The translations under genes were made by a program, and so were the position numbers. Under the pieces are notes generated by a model, which was not told the DNA's origin, did not search any database, and saw only the letters and a list, made by a program, of their open reading frames with translations. This document shows, piece after piece, positions 1-9,040 of a stretch of DNA of 64,000 bases (position 1 is the first letter of the stretch; each line of letters starts with the position of its first letter). The stretch is taken from positions 62,001 through 126,000 of the forward strand of contig JBFXDX010000001.1 in the NCBI GenBank assembly GCA_050180705.1. Direction: 5' to 3'. Source of the DNA: SB25 sp050180705 (GTDB taxonomy: Bacteria > Bacteroidota > Bacteroidia > Bacteroidales > Tenuifilaceae).

Positions 1-1
1 G

Positions 2-481
2 ATTTTAACCCGTCCTATTTCCGATACACAAATGGTGCTGGGCAAATTTTTTGCATCTGTTGTGCTTGTGCTAATTATTCTGATACCAGCATTGTTGTTC
101 TATCTTTCGGTTTATTTATTGGGAAATCCAATTGGAAATATAGATACCGGAGGAACTTGGGGATCATTTATTGGGCTTTTCTTTTTAGCATCGGCGTATG
201 CTGCTGTTGGAATATTTACCTCGAGTATTACCGATAACCCGATTGTTTCCTTTATTCTATCGATGTTACTATGTTTTCTGCTTTATACCGGGTTGAATTC
301 ATTGGCATTGCTTGATGTTTTCTCTGGAATAAAATATTCGTTAGTATCTATGAGCATTAGCGAACATTATGGTTCAATGAGTAGAGGTGTGATAGATACT
401 CGCGATGTTGTTTACTTTGTTGCGCTTTCCGCGCTATTTATAATTTTTACAAGAACTAAACTTGAATCACGCAAGTGGTAG
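2..481 (+). CDS. gldF: GldF-like ABC transporter permease, C-terminal part (5' end outside window)
   Basis: The reading frame is already open at base 2, so the true start lies upstream; the ATG at base 32 is internal. The visible ~160 residues are very hydrophobic, with about four membrane segments, and begin with the motif LTRPISDTQMVLGKF, typical of ABC-2 type permeases of the GldF family. In Flavobacterium GldA-GldF-GldG forms an ABC transporter needed for gliding, but the genes also occur in non-gliding Bacteroidota, so motility should not be inferred. The gldG start lies 17 bases downstream, which supports co-transcription and the family call. Confidence 0.85.
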   Translation: MLTRPISDTQMVLGKFFASVVLVLIILIPALLFYLSVYLLGNPIGNIDTGGTWGSFIGLFFLASAYAAVGIFTSSITDNPIVSFILSMLLCFLLYTGLNSLALLDVFSGIKYSLVSMSISEHYGSMSRGVIDTRDVVYFVALSALFIIFTRTKLESRKW

Positions 482-498
482 ATTTTAAATAGTTGTTT

Positions 499-2199
499 AT
501 GAATAAATCAGCCCGATATAAAGGTTTAGTAAGATTGGCAATCGCATTGGCAACAATTGCAATGGTGGTTTTTCTTTCAAATATTTTCTACTTACGTCTC
601 GATTTAACCTCGGAGAAACGATATACACTTCAGGACATTACTAAGCGAACTCTAAAGGATTTGAACGATCCGGTTTACATCAAGATCTACCTTGATGGTG
701 ATTTACCCATTGGTCTAAACCGAATGAAGAAGGCTTTAACCGAAACTATTGAAGAATTCAAGGTTATTGCCAGTAAAAACATTCAATTCGAGTTTGTAAA
801 TCCTTCAGAGTCGGCAAATAGTAAGGAGCGTCAAAAAATCTACAATCAACTTTACGAAAAAGGTTTGCAGCCTACTAATATTCAGCAAAGCGACAAAGAG
901 GGGGGGAGTTCCCAAAAGTTGGTTTTTCCTGGACTAATAATGAGCTACGCTGGGCGCGAGGTTCCTGTTAATCTTCTAAAGAATATCCCAGGACTTTCGG
1001 GCGATGAGAATATCAATCTTTCGGTTCAGAACTTCGAGTTTGCATTAGTGGATGGTTTGCTAAAGTTGACAACCGAAACTCGCCCTAAAATTGCTTTTAT
1101 TCAAGGTCATGGCGAATTCGATGAGTTTGAAACAGGCGATATTGAGAAGGCTCTATCTGAATACTACGATATTGATCGGATTGCAATTAGAGGTAATGTT
1201 GATGTGCTGAAACCTTTCCAAACCATTATAATTGCTGGAATTAAACAGCCAATGCCCGAAGTTGATAAGTTTGCCATTGATCAGTATGTAATGAATGGCG
1301 GTTGTGTATTGTGGTTTATCGATCCGGTTTTGGTTAATGTCGATAGTTTATCGACAGGTGCGTCAACACTTGCATTTGTAAATCAGCATAACTTGGACGA
1401 TATGTTGTTTCGTTATGGTGCACGCCTAGATCCCATGCTAATTCAGGATTTGCAGTGTGCATATATCCCTGTAAATATGGCATTAGCAGGTCAGGAACCA
1501 AATTTTGTTCCTGCGCCTTGGACTTACTATCCTTTGCTTGCTACGCCAACCAATCATCCTATTACTCGTAACTTAAACCTAATTCATAGCCAGTTTATTA
1601 GCCCAGTCGATACTGTTGGTGGTAGTTCTGATATCAAAAAGCATTATCTGCTTTATACATCAATGAACGGCAAGGTTTTGCAGGTGCCGTTGTTTGTAAG
1701 CTTATCGCAGGTTAATCAGCGAATTAACGAGCGTGAGTTTCGGGTTTCCAATATTCCTGTTGCAGTGGAACTTTCGGGTGAGTTTCAGTCTGTTTTCCGA
1801 AATCGTTCTTTGTCCGCGTATAATAATGGTCAGCCTATCGAGTTCAAGGATAAAAGCAAATTCACAAGGATGATTGTTGTGGCCGATGCCGATATTATCC
1901 GTAACGATGTGCAACGCCGACCCAATGGAGCTTACATTATTCCGTTGGGTTACGATAGGTTTACCAACCAAACATTCGGCAACAAGGAGTTGGTGTTGAA
2001 TATGGTTCGCTACCTAAATGACGATGAGGGTTTGATGAACCTTCGTTCTCGTGATTTTAAGCTTCGCTTGCTTAACCGTAAGGTTATTTTGCAATCACGC
2101 TTAAAATGGCAACTGATTAATATGTTGATACCTTCTGCTATACTTATCATAGGTGGTATTGTGTGGTTGTTCGTTAGGCGGAGGAAATATACTCGATAG
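499..2199 (+). CDS. gldG: GldG-like ABC transporter substrate-binding/auxiliary subunit
   Basis: A 566-residue protein with an N-terminal membrane helix (about residues 14-34), a long extracytoplasmic part (GldG/ABC_transp_aux type, with the IAFIQGHGEFD region) and a C-terminal helix followed by RRRK. This is the architecture of GldG, partner of GldF. An in-frame TTG lies two codons upstream, but the ATG at 499 starting MNKSARYKG is the more natural start. It directly follows the GldF-like permease and precedes a DUF4340 gene, the usual order for this family. The substrate is unknown; the GldG name rests on architecture and gene order. Confidence 0.88.
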   Translation: MNKSARYKGLVRLAIALATIAMVVFLSNIFYLRLDLTSEKRYTLQDITKRTLKDLNDPVYIKIYLDGDLPIGLNRMKKALTETIEEFKVIASKNIQFEFVNPSESANSKERQKIYNQLYEKGLQPTNIQQSDKEGGSSQKLVFPGLIMSYAGREVPVNLLKNIPGLSGDENINLSVQNFEFALVDGLLKLTTETRPKIAFIQGHGEFDEFETGDIEKALSEYYDIDRIAIRGNVDVLKPFQTIIIAGIKQPMPEVDKFAIDQYVMNGGCVLWFIDPVLVNVDSLSTGASTLAFVNQHNLDDMLFRYGARLDPMLIQDLQCAYIPVNMALAGQEPNFVPAPWTYYPLLATPTNHPITRNLNLIHSQFISPVDTVGGSSDIKKHYLLYTSMNGKVLQVPLFVSLSQVNQRINEREFRVSNIPVAVELSGEFQSVFRNRSLSAYNNGQPIEFKDKSKFTRMIVVADADIIRNDVQRRPNGAYIIPLGYDRFTNQTFGNKELVLNMVRYLNDDEGLMNLRSRDFKLRLLNRKVILQSRLKWQLINMLIPSAILIIGGIVWLFVRRRKYTR

Positions 2200-2212
2200 T
2201 TAATCAAATAAA

Positions 2213-2242
2213 GTCACTTGTAACTAAATGTCACTAGTCACT
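2213..2242 (+). repeat. Three GTCACT words in the gldG-DUF4340 gap
   Basis: GTCACT occurs at 2213, 2230 and 2237 within 30 bases. The composition resembles the TTTCAC/TTTAACG-rich spacers at 13941-13966 and 57061-57086 in this window. It may be a short intergenic simple repeat; no function can be shown. Confidence 0.35.
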
Positions 2243-2251
2243 TATTAATTT

Positions 2252-3232
2252 ATGAAATTCCTTAAACATTACTGGTGGTTTGTAGCGTTATTGCTAGTAT
2301 GCGCTTTGCTACTTTTGCAAAGAGTTCGTAGTAATAAACTTAACATCAAGCAATTTTCGATACCTGATATTGAAAGTATCGATGGTTTCTTTATTGGTAA
2401 GGGGGCCGATTCTATTTCGGTTGTTAAAACTAAAAATGGTTGGGTAGTTAATAATGGATCGCTAGCCGATGTTAACGCAGTTAATTCTTTATTCAATGTT
2501 TTTAGGAATTTAACCACAGAATCTCCAGTTCCTGCAAAATTGAACGACAGTATAGTTGATGTTGCCGAAAATAAAGGGGTTCAAGTAATCGTTTACTCTA
2601 ATGGTTCGGCGAAACTTAGTTTCAGTGCGCTGTTCGAAGCTAATTTCAAAAAGACAATTTTTGTTGAACATAATTCTAGAAAAGCCTTCTTTGTTGAGTT
2701 GGTTGGTTTTACTGGACAAATTTCCGATTTATTTATTACCGAAAAATCATACTGGACTGGCAATCAGTTATTCAGTTTCGTAGTTTCAAAGGTTTCTAGA
2801 ATTGAGGTTGATATTCCTCAGAATCCAGAATTATCCTATGTAATAGGAATTGACGAGAATAAGTTTGAGTTATTGAGAAAGTCTAACAAAGAAGTAATTT
2901 CAAACCCAAACATTGATAGAATATCACGACTAGTAAACGGTTTGGGAAATCTAACAATATCTAAATTGACAAAAACTCAGCAGGATTCTGCTATTGAATC
3001 TATAAAATCGGCACAGCCAATGCGGATTATTACATTATTTACAGGATCTCAATCAAGTCGAGTTATTCTTTACCCAATTAAAATTGATAAAATCAACGAG
3101 TTGGGAGTAATGGTTGAATTCGATCCCAACCGTTTTTATGTTGTTTATGCTGATAATCAAGTTGCAGAAGGAACTTATGTCAATTTTTCTTCGGTACTAT
3201 GGGATATTGCCGATTTGGTAGTTAAAAACTAA
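2252..3232 (+). CDS. DUF4340-type membrane-anchored protein
   Basis: A 326-residue protein with one N-terminal helix (KHYWWFVALLLVCALLLL) and an extracytoplasmic remainder containing the repeated pattern 'residue-rich strand, KTKNGWVVNNG' typical of DUF4340 proteins. These are commonly encoded beside GldG-like ABC transporter subunits, as here, and are thought to be accessory parts of that system; no activity is known. The 52-base gap from gldG contains short GTCACT words but no terminator, so the three genes probably form one transcript. Confidence 0.7.
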   Translation: MKFLKHYWWFVALLLVCALLLLQRVRSNKLNIKQFSIPDIESIDGFFIGKGADSISVVKTKNGWVVNNGSLADVNAVNSLFNVFRNLTTESPVPAKLNDSIVDVAENKGVQVIVYSNGSAKLSFSALFEANFKKTIFVEHNSRKAFFVELVGFTGQISDLFITEKSYWTGNQLFSFVVSKVSRIEVDIPQNPELSYVIGIDENKFELLRKSNKEVISNPNIDRISRLVNGLGNLTISKLTKTQQDSAIESIKSAQPMRIITLFTGSQSSRVILYPIKIDKINELGVMVEFDPNRFYVVYADNQVAEGTYVNFSSVLWDIADLVVKN

Positions 3233-3415
3233 AACCCTTTTGTAATTTTGTGGTTAAAATTTCGTATTATTGACTTCCCAAAAAATTATCGAATGGGTTG
3301 ATTTATAGGCACAACTTTATAAATTAGGTATCAATTTGTTGTCGAGTAGATATTTATGGGATTAATTGGCGAATAATTAGAATAAATAATATCATTAACA
3401 TTAAACTTTACAGTG

Positions 3416-4546
3416 ATGAAATTTGTAGTGTCAAGCACTGAGTTATTGAGCCACCTTTCGGTGGTGAGTAGGGTGATTAGCAGCAAGAACACCCTTCCTA
3501 TTCTTGATAACTTTCTTTTCAAGTTAGAGGGTAATGAACTGGAAATTACCGCGTCGGATTTGGAATCGACCTTAACAACCCGTATTACCTTGGAGAACGT
3601 TTCCGACGAAGGTTCTGTTGCCATACCTTACAAGATTCTGATTGATACTTTAAAGGAATTCTCTGAGCAACCTTTAACTTTCGATATCGATCCAGGTTCT
3701 CTTTCAATTGTTATCAATTCCGAGAATGGCCAGTTTAATATTGTAGGTCAGCCTGCCGATGATTTTCCTGCAAAAGCAGAGATTAAGGCCGAGGATAAAA
3801 CTACCGTTAAACTTGCTGCCGATATTATGCTGAATGGTATTACCAAAACCATTTTTGCAACTGCCGACGATGAGATGCGCCCTGTGATGAATGGTATTTT
3901 TATCGATTTAAATTCCGATGGAATTACCTTTGTTGCATCGGATTCGCACAAATTGGTTCGTTACCGTCGTAAGGATGTTCAGGCCGATTCTGAATCGTCG
4001 TTCATTCTTCCAAAGAAACCTGCTACTCTATTGAAGAATATTCTAGCAAAGGAGACTGGCTCAATCGTAGTTGATTTTGATACAAAGAATGCTCGCATCA
4101 CAATGGCAGGTTACACTCTAATTTGCCGTTTGGTTGAGGGTAACTATCCTAACTATAGTGCTGTAATTCCTGCAAATAATCCAAATAGAATGGTTATCGA
4201 TCGTGTTGAAATTTACAATGCGCTTCGTAGGGTTTCGATTTATTCAAATGCAGCAAGTAACCTTATTAAGTTAAGTCTAACAGGTAATCAGTGCGTGGTT
4301 TCGGCGCAGGATTTGGACTTTTCTGTATCGGCTTACGAGCGTTTAAAATGCGAGTACGAAGGCGATGACATGGAAATTGGTTTTAAATCAGCATTCCTTG
4401 TTGAGATTTTGGCAAATCTCTCGGCATCTGATATTGTTCTTTCAATGTCCGATCCATCTCGCGCAGGTTTGTTGTTCCCGAATGTGAATGAAAATCCCGA
4501 CGAGGATGTTCTTATGTTGCTAATGCCAATGATGATTGGTGCGTAA
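3416..4546 (+). CDS. dnaN: DNA polymerase III subunit beta (sliding clamp)
   Basis: A 376-residue protein beginning MKFVVSSTELLSHLSVVSRV and containing the typical clamp features: LPILDNFLF near the start, FPAKAEI, MRPVMNGIFID, ASDSHKLVRYRR in the middle domain, RLVEGNYPNYSAVIP, and a C-terminal pattern ending VLMLLMPMMIGA, equivalent to the usual PMR(L/I) end. The length fits three clamp folds. The clamp encircles DNA and confers processivity on polymerase III. A GTG one codon upstream is open, but ATG at 3416 is preferred. The gene is followed by a strong terminator, so it ends its transcript. Confidence 0.97.
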   Translation: MKFVVSSTELLSHLSVVSRVISSKNTLPILDNFLFKLEGNELEITASDLESTLTTRITLENVSDEGSVAIPYKILIDTLKEFSEQPLTFDIDPGSLSIVINSENGQFNIVGQPADDFPAKAEIKAEDKTTVKLAADIMLNGITKTIFATADDEMRPVMNGIFIDLNSDGITFVASDSHKLVRYRRKDVQADSESSFILPKKPATLLKNILAKETGSIVVDFDTKNARITMAGYTLICRLVEGNYPNYSAVIPANNPNRMVIDRVEIYNALRRVSIYSNAASNLIKLSLTGNQCVVSAQDLDFSVSAYERLKCEYEGDDMEIGFKSAFLVEILANLSASDIVLSMSDPSRAGLLFPNVNENPDEDVLMLLMPMMIGA

Positions 4547-4557
4547 TAAACTTACAT

Positions 4558-4618
4558 AAAACCTTCCCGTAGGAATCTCTTCCTTGATTTGAAAGGGCCT
4601 ATGGGAAGGTTTTTTATT
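4558..4618 (+). terminator. Intrinsic terminator after dnaN
   Basis: A 15-bp stem (arms at about 4558-4572 and 4599-4613, one G-T wobble) with a 26-base loop, followed by a T-rich tract, beginning about a dozen bases after the dnaN stop codon. Confidence 0.85.
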
Positions 4619-4632
4619 TTAACAGATAGATA

Positions 4633-5400
4633 ATGAAATTAAATATTAAAAATCCTTTAGTATTCATCGATTTAGAAACTACGGGTATCGATGTTGTAAA
4701 GGATCGAATCGTTGAAATTGCAATTCTCAAGGTCACTCCCGACGGAAAAGAGGATATGAAAGTTTTAAGGATTAATCCTGGAATGCCAATTCCTCCCGAA
4801 GTAACTGCAATTCATGGAATTTCCGATGAGGATGTAAAAAATGAACCAACATTTAAGGAAGTGGCTAAATCGTTGGCTAACTTAATTGAGGGATGCGATT
4901 TTGCTGGGTTCAATTCAAATAAGTTCGATTTTCCTTTACTGGCCGAGGAGTTTTTGCGAGCTGATGTTGATTTTGATTTGAAGAAACGTAAGTTTATCGA
5001 TGTTCAAACCATTTTCCATAAAATGGAAAAACGTACACTTTCGGCAGCCTACAAATTCTATCTCGATAAGGATTTAACCAATGCGCATAGTGCCGGCGCC
5101 GACTCCATGGCCACATACGAAATACTAGGAGCTCAGCTCGATCGGTATTCGGAGTTAAAGAACGATGTCGATTTTCTGTCGGAATACAGTTCATTCAACC
5201 GAAATGTCGATTTTATTGGTCGTATTATTTTAGATGATAATGGGGTTGAAGTATTTAACTTTGGAAAACACAGGGGAAAGCCAGTAATTGAGGTTTTTCA
5301 AAAGGAGCCTAGTTACTACTCATGGATGATGAATGGAGATTTTCCTCTATATACTAAAAGAGTACTAACTGCTATCTATCTAAAAATGAAGCAAAAATAA
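4633..5400 (+). CDS. DnaQ-type 3'-5' exonuclease
   Basis: A 255-residue protein with the DEDDh exonuclease motifs: FIDLETTG (Exo I, D and E), GFNSNKFDFPLL (Exo II) and HSAGADSMAT (Exo III, H and D). After about residue 200 comes a small domain NFGKHRGKPVIEVFQ...YYSWMM resembling the DUF3820 family often fused to such nucleases. It probably acts as a proofreading or repair exonuclease on DNA, though RNA cannot be excluded. It starts about 15 bases beyond the dnaN terminator, so it likely has its own promoter or depends on read-through. Confidence 0.88.
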   Translation: MKLNIKNPLVFIDLETTGIDVVKDRIVEIAILKVTPDGKEDMKVLRINPGMPIPPEVTAIHGISDEDVKNEPTFKEVAKSLANLIEGCDFAGFNSNKFDFPLLAEEFLRADVDFDLKKRKFIDVQTIFHKMEKRTLSAAYKFYLDKDLTNAHSAGADSMATYEILGAQLDRYSELKNDVDFLSEYSSFNRNVDFIGRIILDDNGVEVFNFGKHRGKPVIEVFQKEPSYYSWMMNGDFPLYTKRVLTAIYLKMKQK

Positions 5401-5524
5401 AAGTGGGGGAGTTTAGTTTTTTACTTATGATATTCTTATACTAAACTCTACATTTTCTATAACTACCTTGTTTTATATCATTTTTAAATTTTTTACTGTG
5501 TAATAAATGCGTTCAATTTTCAGC

Positions 5525-5532
5525 TATATTTG
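5525..5532 (+). promoter_or_regulatory. Candidate -7 element (TATATTTG)
   Basis: TATATTTG matches the Bacteroidota -7 consensus TAnnTTTG and lies about 40 bases before the ATG at 5572. No convincing TTG -33 element is found at 19-20 bp, so this is weak. Confidence 0.3.
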
Positions 5533-5571
5533 ATTAATAAACCAAACATAATATAACCTAAACCAAAAACT

Positions 5572-6324
5572 ATGGCATTAATTGAAAGTTTCAGAAAGCA
5601 AGGCGATTTTCTTTTTCGTTTTCGGAGTTATATGCCCCTTTTATTACTAATATCGGGGCTTGCTTTTTATATTTACATGCACTATACAAATCAGTATAAT
5701 TTTGACATTATTTATTTTTGGATTTGTTTCGGTATAAGTTTCTTTGGATTATTTATAAGATCAATTACAATTGGGTTTACACCCAAGAATACATCCGGAC
5801 GGAATACCAAAAAGCAGGTAGCCGATGTTGTAAACACAACTGCCATGTATTCAATTGTTCGTCATCCACTATACTTGGGAAACTTTTTTATGTGGCTTGG
5901 ACTAGCATTACTTTCTGCTAGTATTTGGTTTGTACTTGTATTTGTTTTAGTGTTCTGGATTTACTACGAGCGTATTATGTATGCTGAGGAATTTTTCCTT
6001 CGCGAAAAGTTTGGAATGCCTTACCTTGAATGGGCAAATAAAGTTCCGTCATTTATTCCAAGGTTTTCTTCTTGGAAATCGTCAGAGTTATATTTCTCAT
6101 TTCGTAAGGTTGTTAAGCGCGAAACCTTGGGTTTGTTTAAGCTTGTTTTATGCTTTTTTATATTTCAGCTTATTCACGAGTATTTTATCAATAATTTTAA
6201 CCTTGATAGTATTAGCCAATTTGGTCGAATTTGGCTGTACATTTTTATAGTGATGCTTATATTCTACCTTATAGTTAGAACGCTGAATAAGAAAACGAAA
6301 TTTTTTGTTGAAGAGGGAAGATAA
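5572..6324 (+). CDS. Isoprenylcysteine carboxyl methyltransferase-like membrane protein
   Basis: A 250-residue integral membrane protein with about six hydrophobic segments. The motif SIVRHPLYLGNFFMWLG followed by YYERIMYAEEFFLREKFG...YLEWANKVPSFIPRF is the SAM-binding signature of the ICMT/PEMT family (RHPxYxG and the E-E-x-x-L pair). In bacteria these modify lipids or other small substrates; the substrate here is not evident. A clear terminator follows immediately, so it is transcribed alone. Confidence 0.75.
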   Translation: MALIESFRKQGDFLFRFRSYMPLLLLISGLAFYIYMHYTNQYNFDIIYFWICFGISFFGLFIRSITIGFTPKNTSGRNTKKQVADVVNTTAMYSIVRHPLYLGNFFMWLGLALLSASIWFVLVFVLVFWIYYERIMYAEEFFLREKFGMPYLEWANKVPSFIPRFSSWKSSELYFSFRKVVKRETLGLFKLVLCFFIFQLIHEYFINNFNLDSISQFGRIWLYIFIVMLIFYLIVRTLNKKTKFFVEEGR

Positions 6325-6329
6325 AATTT

Positions 6330-6357
6330 ATTCGCCGGAAATCCGGCGAATTTTTTT
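6330..6357 (+). terminator. Intrinsic terminator
   Basis: GC-rich stem with arms at 6330-6339 and 6342-6351 (ATTCGCCGGA and its complement) and a run of seven T residues, six bases after the preceding stop codon. Confidence 0.92.
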
Positions 6358-6368
6358 ACAGTATAGTT

Positions 6369-6980
6369 ATGAAGATTATTTGTATTGGACGTAATTACAG
6401 AGAGCATGCTCAGGAGATGAATGCTGAGGTTCCTGAGCAACCTGTTTTCTTTATCAAACCAGACACCTGTTTGCTTCGTAATGGTCAGCCATTCTATTAT
6501 CCTGATTTTACAACGGATTTACAGTACGAGGTGGAGATCGTGCTTCGAATTAATCGACTAGGAAGGAGCATAAACAAGCGTTTTGCCCATCGGTATTACG
6601 ATGCTGTTACTTTAGGAATCGATTTTACGGCTCGTGATTTACAGAGAGAGTGCAAGCAAAAAGGGCTGCCATGGGAAATCTCGAAAGCATTTGATTATTC
6701 CGCACCTGTTGGTGAATTTATTCTTAAGGAGGAGATTGAAAATTTAGGCGCTATAGACTTTCGGTTGGAAAAAAACGACGAGATTGTTCAGCATGGTAAT
6801 ACTCGTGATATGATTTTTGATTATGATGATCTTATCGATCATGTTTCTAAGTATGTTACTTTCCGCATTGGTGATTTAATGTTTACAGGAACTCCCGCCG
6901 GTGTCGGGTCAGTTAAGATTGGCGATAGATTAAAGGGCTTTCTTAACGATAAATTAATGTTCGATATAGTAGTAAGATAA
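6369..6980 (+). CDS. Fumarylacetoacetate hydrolase (FAH) family protein
   Basis: A 203-residue single-domain FAH-fold protein. It begins MKIICIGRNYREHA and shows YEVEIVLRI (two metal-binding glutamates), GIDFTARDLQ, KAFDYSAPVG and the C-terminal signature LMFTGTPAGVG. Members include acylpyruvases, oxaloacetate decarboxylases/tautomerases and hydroxyhepta-dienedioate isomerases; a role in clearing oxaloacetate-like or acylpyruvate compounds is likely, but the exact substrate cannot be told. It stands between two unrelated genes. Confidence 0.85.
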   Translation: MKIICIGRNYREHAQEMNAEVPEQPVFFIKPDTCLLRNGQPFYYPDFTTDLQYEVEIVLRINRLGRSINKRFAHRYYDAVTLGIDFTARDLQRECKQKGLPWEISKAFDYSAPVGEFILKEEIENLGAIDFRLEKNDEIVQHGNTRDMIFDYDDLIDHVSKYVTFRIGDLMFTGTPAGVGSVKIGDRLKGFLNDKLMFDIVVR

Positions 6981-7095
6981 TTTCATTGTATAATTTGCAG
7001 TTTTTTTTCATAGTCTTTTAGAGATCATTGGGAGTGTCTTTTCTTTTGGTTTTGATATAAGGGGTATTCTTAATTCAAATTAACTTTTACTAGGA

Positions 7096-9039
7096 ATGAT
7101 GAATCTGTTTAGAAATCTGTTGAGTAGTAGATATGGAGGTTTGTTTATTTTTTATCTTGTATTCATATCAATATCATTTGTTATCAGAACAGTTTTACTG
7201 GGAGTTTCAATATCGGGAGTCGATTTAAGTTTGATGGGTTTAGTTTGGATTTATGGGGTTGGCCTTTTTTTCGATACCATTGCTTTTACCTATTTTGCAA
7301 TTCCCTTTGTTTTATTTTTAGTATTTTTTTCAAACAAGTTCTTTTCCTCCAAAGCACATAGAATATTTGCATACATAGTATATTTCTTGATTTTCTATAT
7401 TTTGCTCTTTGATGGTGTTTCCGAATACTTCTTTTGGGATGAGATTGGTGTTAGATTTAACTTTATTGCGGTAGATTACCTAGTTTATACCACCGAGGTC
7501 ATTAAGAATATTCGCGAATCGTATCCATTGCCAATACTTCTTGGTTCAATTTTTATAATAGATGCATTGCTATTGTTTTATATTGTTAAAAAGAAGTGGC
7601 TTGATGCATCATTTAAGAGTTCTACACCCCTTAAGAAACGCATGTTGGTAGGCGTTGCATTATTAATATTGCCACTTCTATCGTATACTTTCGTAAATTA
7701 CTCATTGGCGGAAAAGACTTCGAACCGAAATAACAGTGAACTTTCCAAAAACGGAATATATTCGCTTTTTGCTGCTTTTATTAATAATGAACTTGACTAT
7801 GAGTCATTTTATATAAATCATTCTAACGAGAAAGTTTTTACGCAATTACGTCCAAATTTGAAATCGGAGAATAGTGAGTTTTTATCGAATGAGATCTTTA
7901 ATATATCAAGGAGAATTAGTAATAAGGGAGACGAAAAAAAGTACAATCTTGTTTTAATTACGGTTGAGAGTTTAAGTGCCGAGTTTATGTTTTTTGGGGG
8001 CAGTAAGCGGGGAGATGTCACTCCAAATCTCGATTCTATTGCCAATGAAGGATTGTTGTTCACCAATCTGTATGCTACGGGAACTCGTACAATATGGGGA
8101 TTAGAGGCTATAATGCTTTCAGCACCACCTAAGCCAGGACAGAGCGTAATTAAGCGTCCTCGATGCGAAAATATGTTTTCGTTGGGACAATTATTTAAGC
8201 TTAGACAGTATGATCTTAAGTTCATATATGGAGGCTATGGGTATTTTGATAACATGAACTATTTCTTTAAGAACAATGGTTTTTCGATTGTTGATAGGAA
8301 AGATTTTGATAAGTCAGAGATTACCTTTTCGAATGCTTGGGGTGTTTGCGATCAAGATTTGTTTAATAAAGTTTTAAAGGAGAATGATAAATCCTTTGAA
8401 AGTGGAAAACCATTTTTTGATGTTGTTTTAACAACTTCGAATCATCGCCCGTTTACTTATCCCAACGGAGTTATTGATATTTCATCACCAGGCGGACGTG
8501 CTGGCTCAGTAAAGTATTGCGATTATTCTATTGGTGAGTTTATCAGAATGTCTAAAACAAAGCCTTGGTTCAATAATACTATTTTTGTAATAGTTGCCGA
8601 TCATTGTGCAGGTAGCGCAGGTCAAACAGAACTTCCCATAATCGATTATCAAATTCCATGTATAGTTTTCAATCCGAATATAGTTAAAGCCCAACAGATT
8701 GATAAAATGGCGAGTCAAATTGATATTGGGCCAACTATTTTAGGATTGATGAATTGGTCGTACGAAAGTAAATTCTACGGCAAGGATATTCAAAAAATGG
8801 ACTCTACGGAGGAACGTGCATTTGTTGCTAATTACCAGCGATTAGGTTTTGTTAAAAATAATAAAGTCATTGTTCTTAGTCCATTACAAGTTGCCGATCA
8901 GTATGTATTTGATCGTCATACTGGAGTAATGACAATGCAAGATGTTGATAGCAGTAGTCTTGATGAGGTTGTTATGTATTATCAATCTGCAAACTATTTG
9001 CAAAGGAAACAGTTGAATAAGTGGGATAACGGACAGTAA
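7096..9039 (+). CDS. LtaS-like membrane sulfatase-fold phosphotransferase
   Basis: A 647-residue protein with five membrane helices in the first ~200 residues and a periplasmic alkaline phosphatase/sulfatase-fold domain from about residue 275. Visible active-site features are LVLITVESLSAEF (metal-binding Glu), ATGTRTIWGLEA (Thr nucleophile of the LtaS/EptA type), and VIVADHCAGSAG (metal-binding Asp-His). In Gram-negatives such enzymes transfer phosphoglycerol or phosphoethanolamine to glycans or lipids; the acceptor here is unknown. ATG codons at 7096 and 7099 are both possible starts. Its stop codon lies one base from the stop of the converging gene on the other strand. Confidence 0.85.
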   Translation: MMNLFRNLLSSRYGGLFIFYLVFISISFVIRTVLLGVSISGVDLSLMGLVWIYGVGLFFDTIAFTYFAIPFVLFLVFFSNKFFSSKAHRIFAYIVYFLIFYILLFDGVSEYFFWDEIGVRFNFIAVDYLVYTTEVIKNIRESYPLPILLGSIFIIDALLLFYIVKKKWLDASFKSSTPLKKRMLVGVALLILPLLSYTFVNYSLAEKTSNRNNSELSKNGIYSLFAAFINNELDYESFYINHSNEKVFTQLRPNLKSENSEFLSNEIFNISRRISNKGDEKKYNLVLITVESLSAEFMFFGGSKRGDVTPNLDSIANEGLLFTNLYATGTRTIWGLEAIMLSAPPKPGQSVIKRPRCENMFSLGQLFKLRQYDLKFIYGGYGYFDNMNYFFKNNGFSIVDRKDFDKSEITFSNAWGVCDQDLFNKVLKENDKSFESGKPFFDVVLTTSNHRPFTYPNGVIDISSPGGRAGSVKYCDYSIGEFIRMSKTKPWFNNTIFVIVADHCAGSAGQTELPIIDYQIPCIVFNPNIVKAQQIDKMASQIDIGPTILGLMNWSYESKFYGKDIQKMDSTEERAFVANYQRLGFVKNNKVIVLSPLQVADQYVFDRHTGVMTMQDVDSSSLDEVVMYYQSANYLQRKQLNKWDNGQ

Positions 9040-9040
9040 G

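Noticed and set aside
5409..5448. 9-bp inverted repeat GAGTTTAGT with a 22-base loop after the exonuclease gene
   Set aside because: The loop is long and no T-run follows, so termination is not supported.
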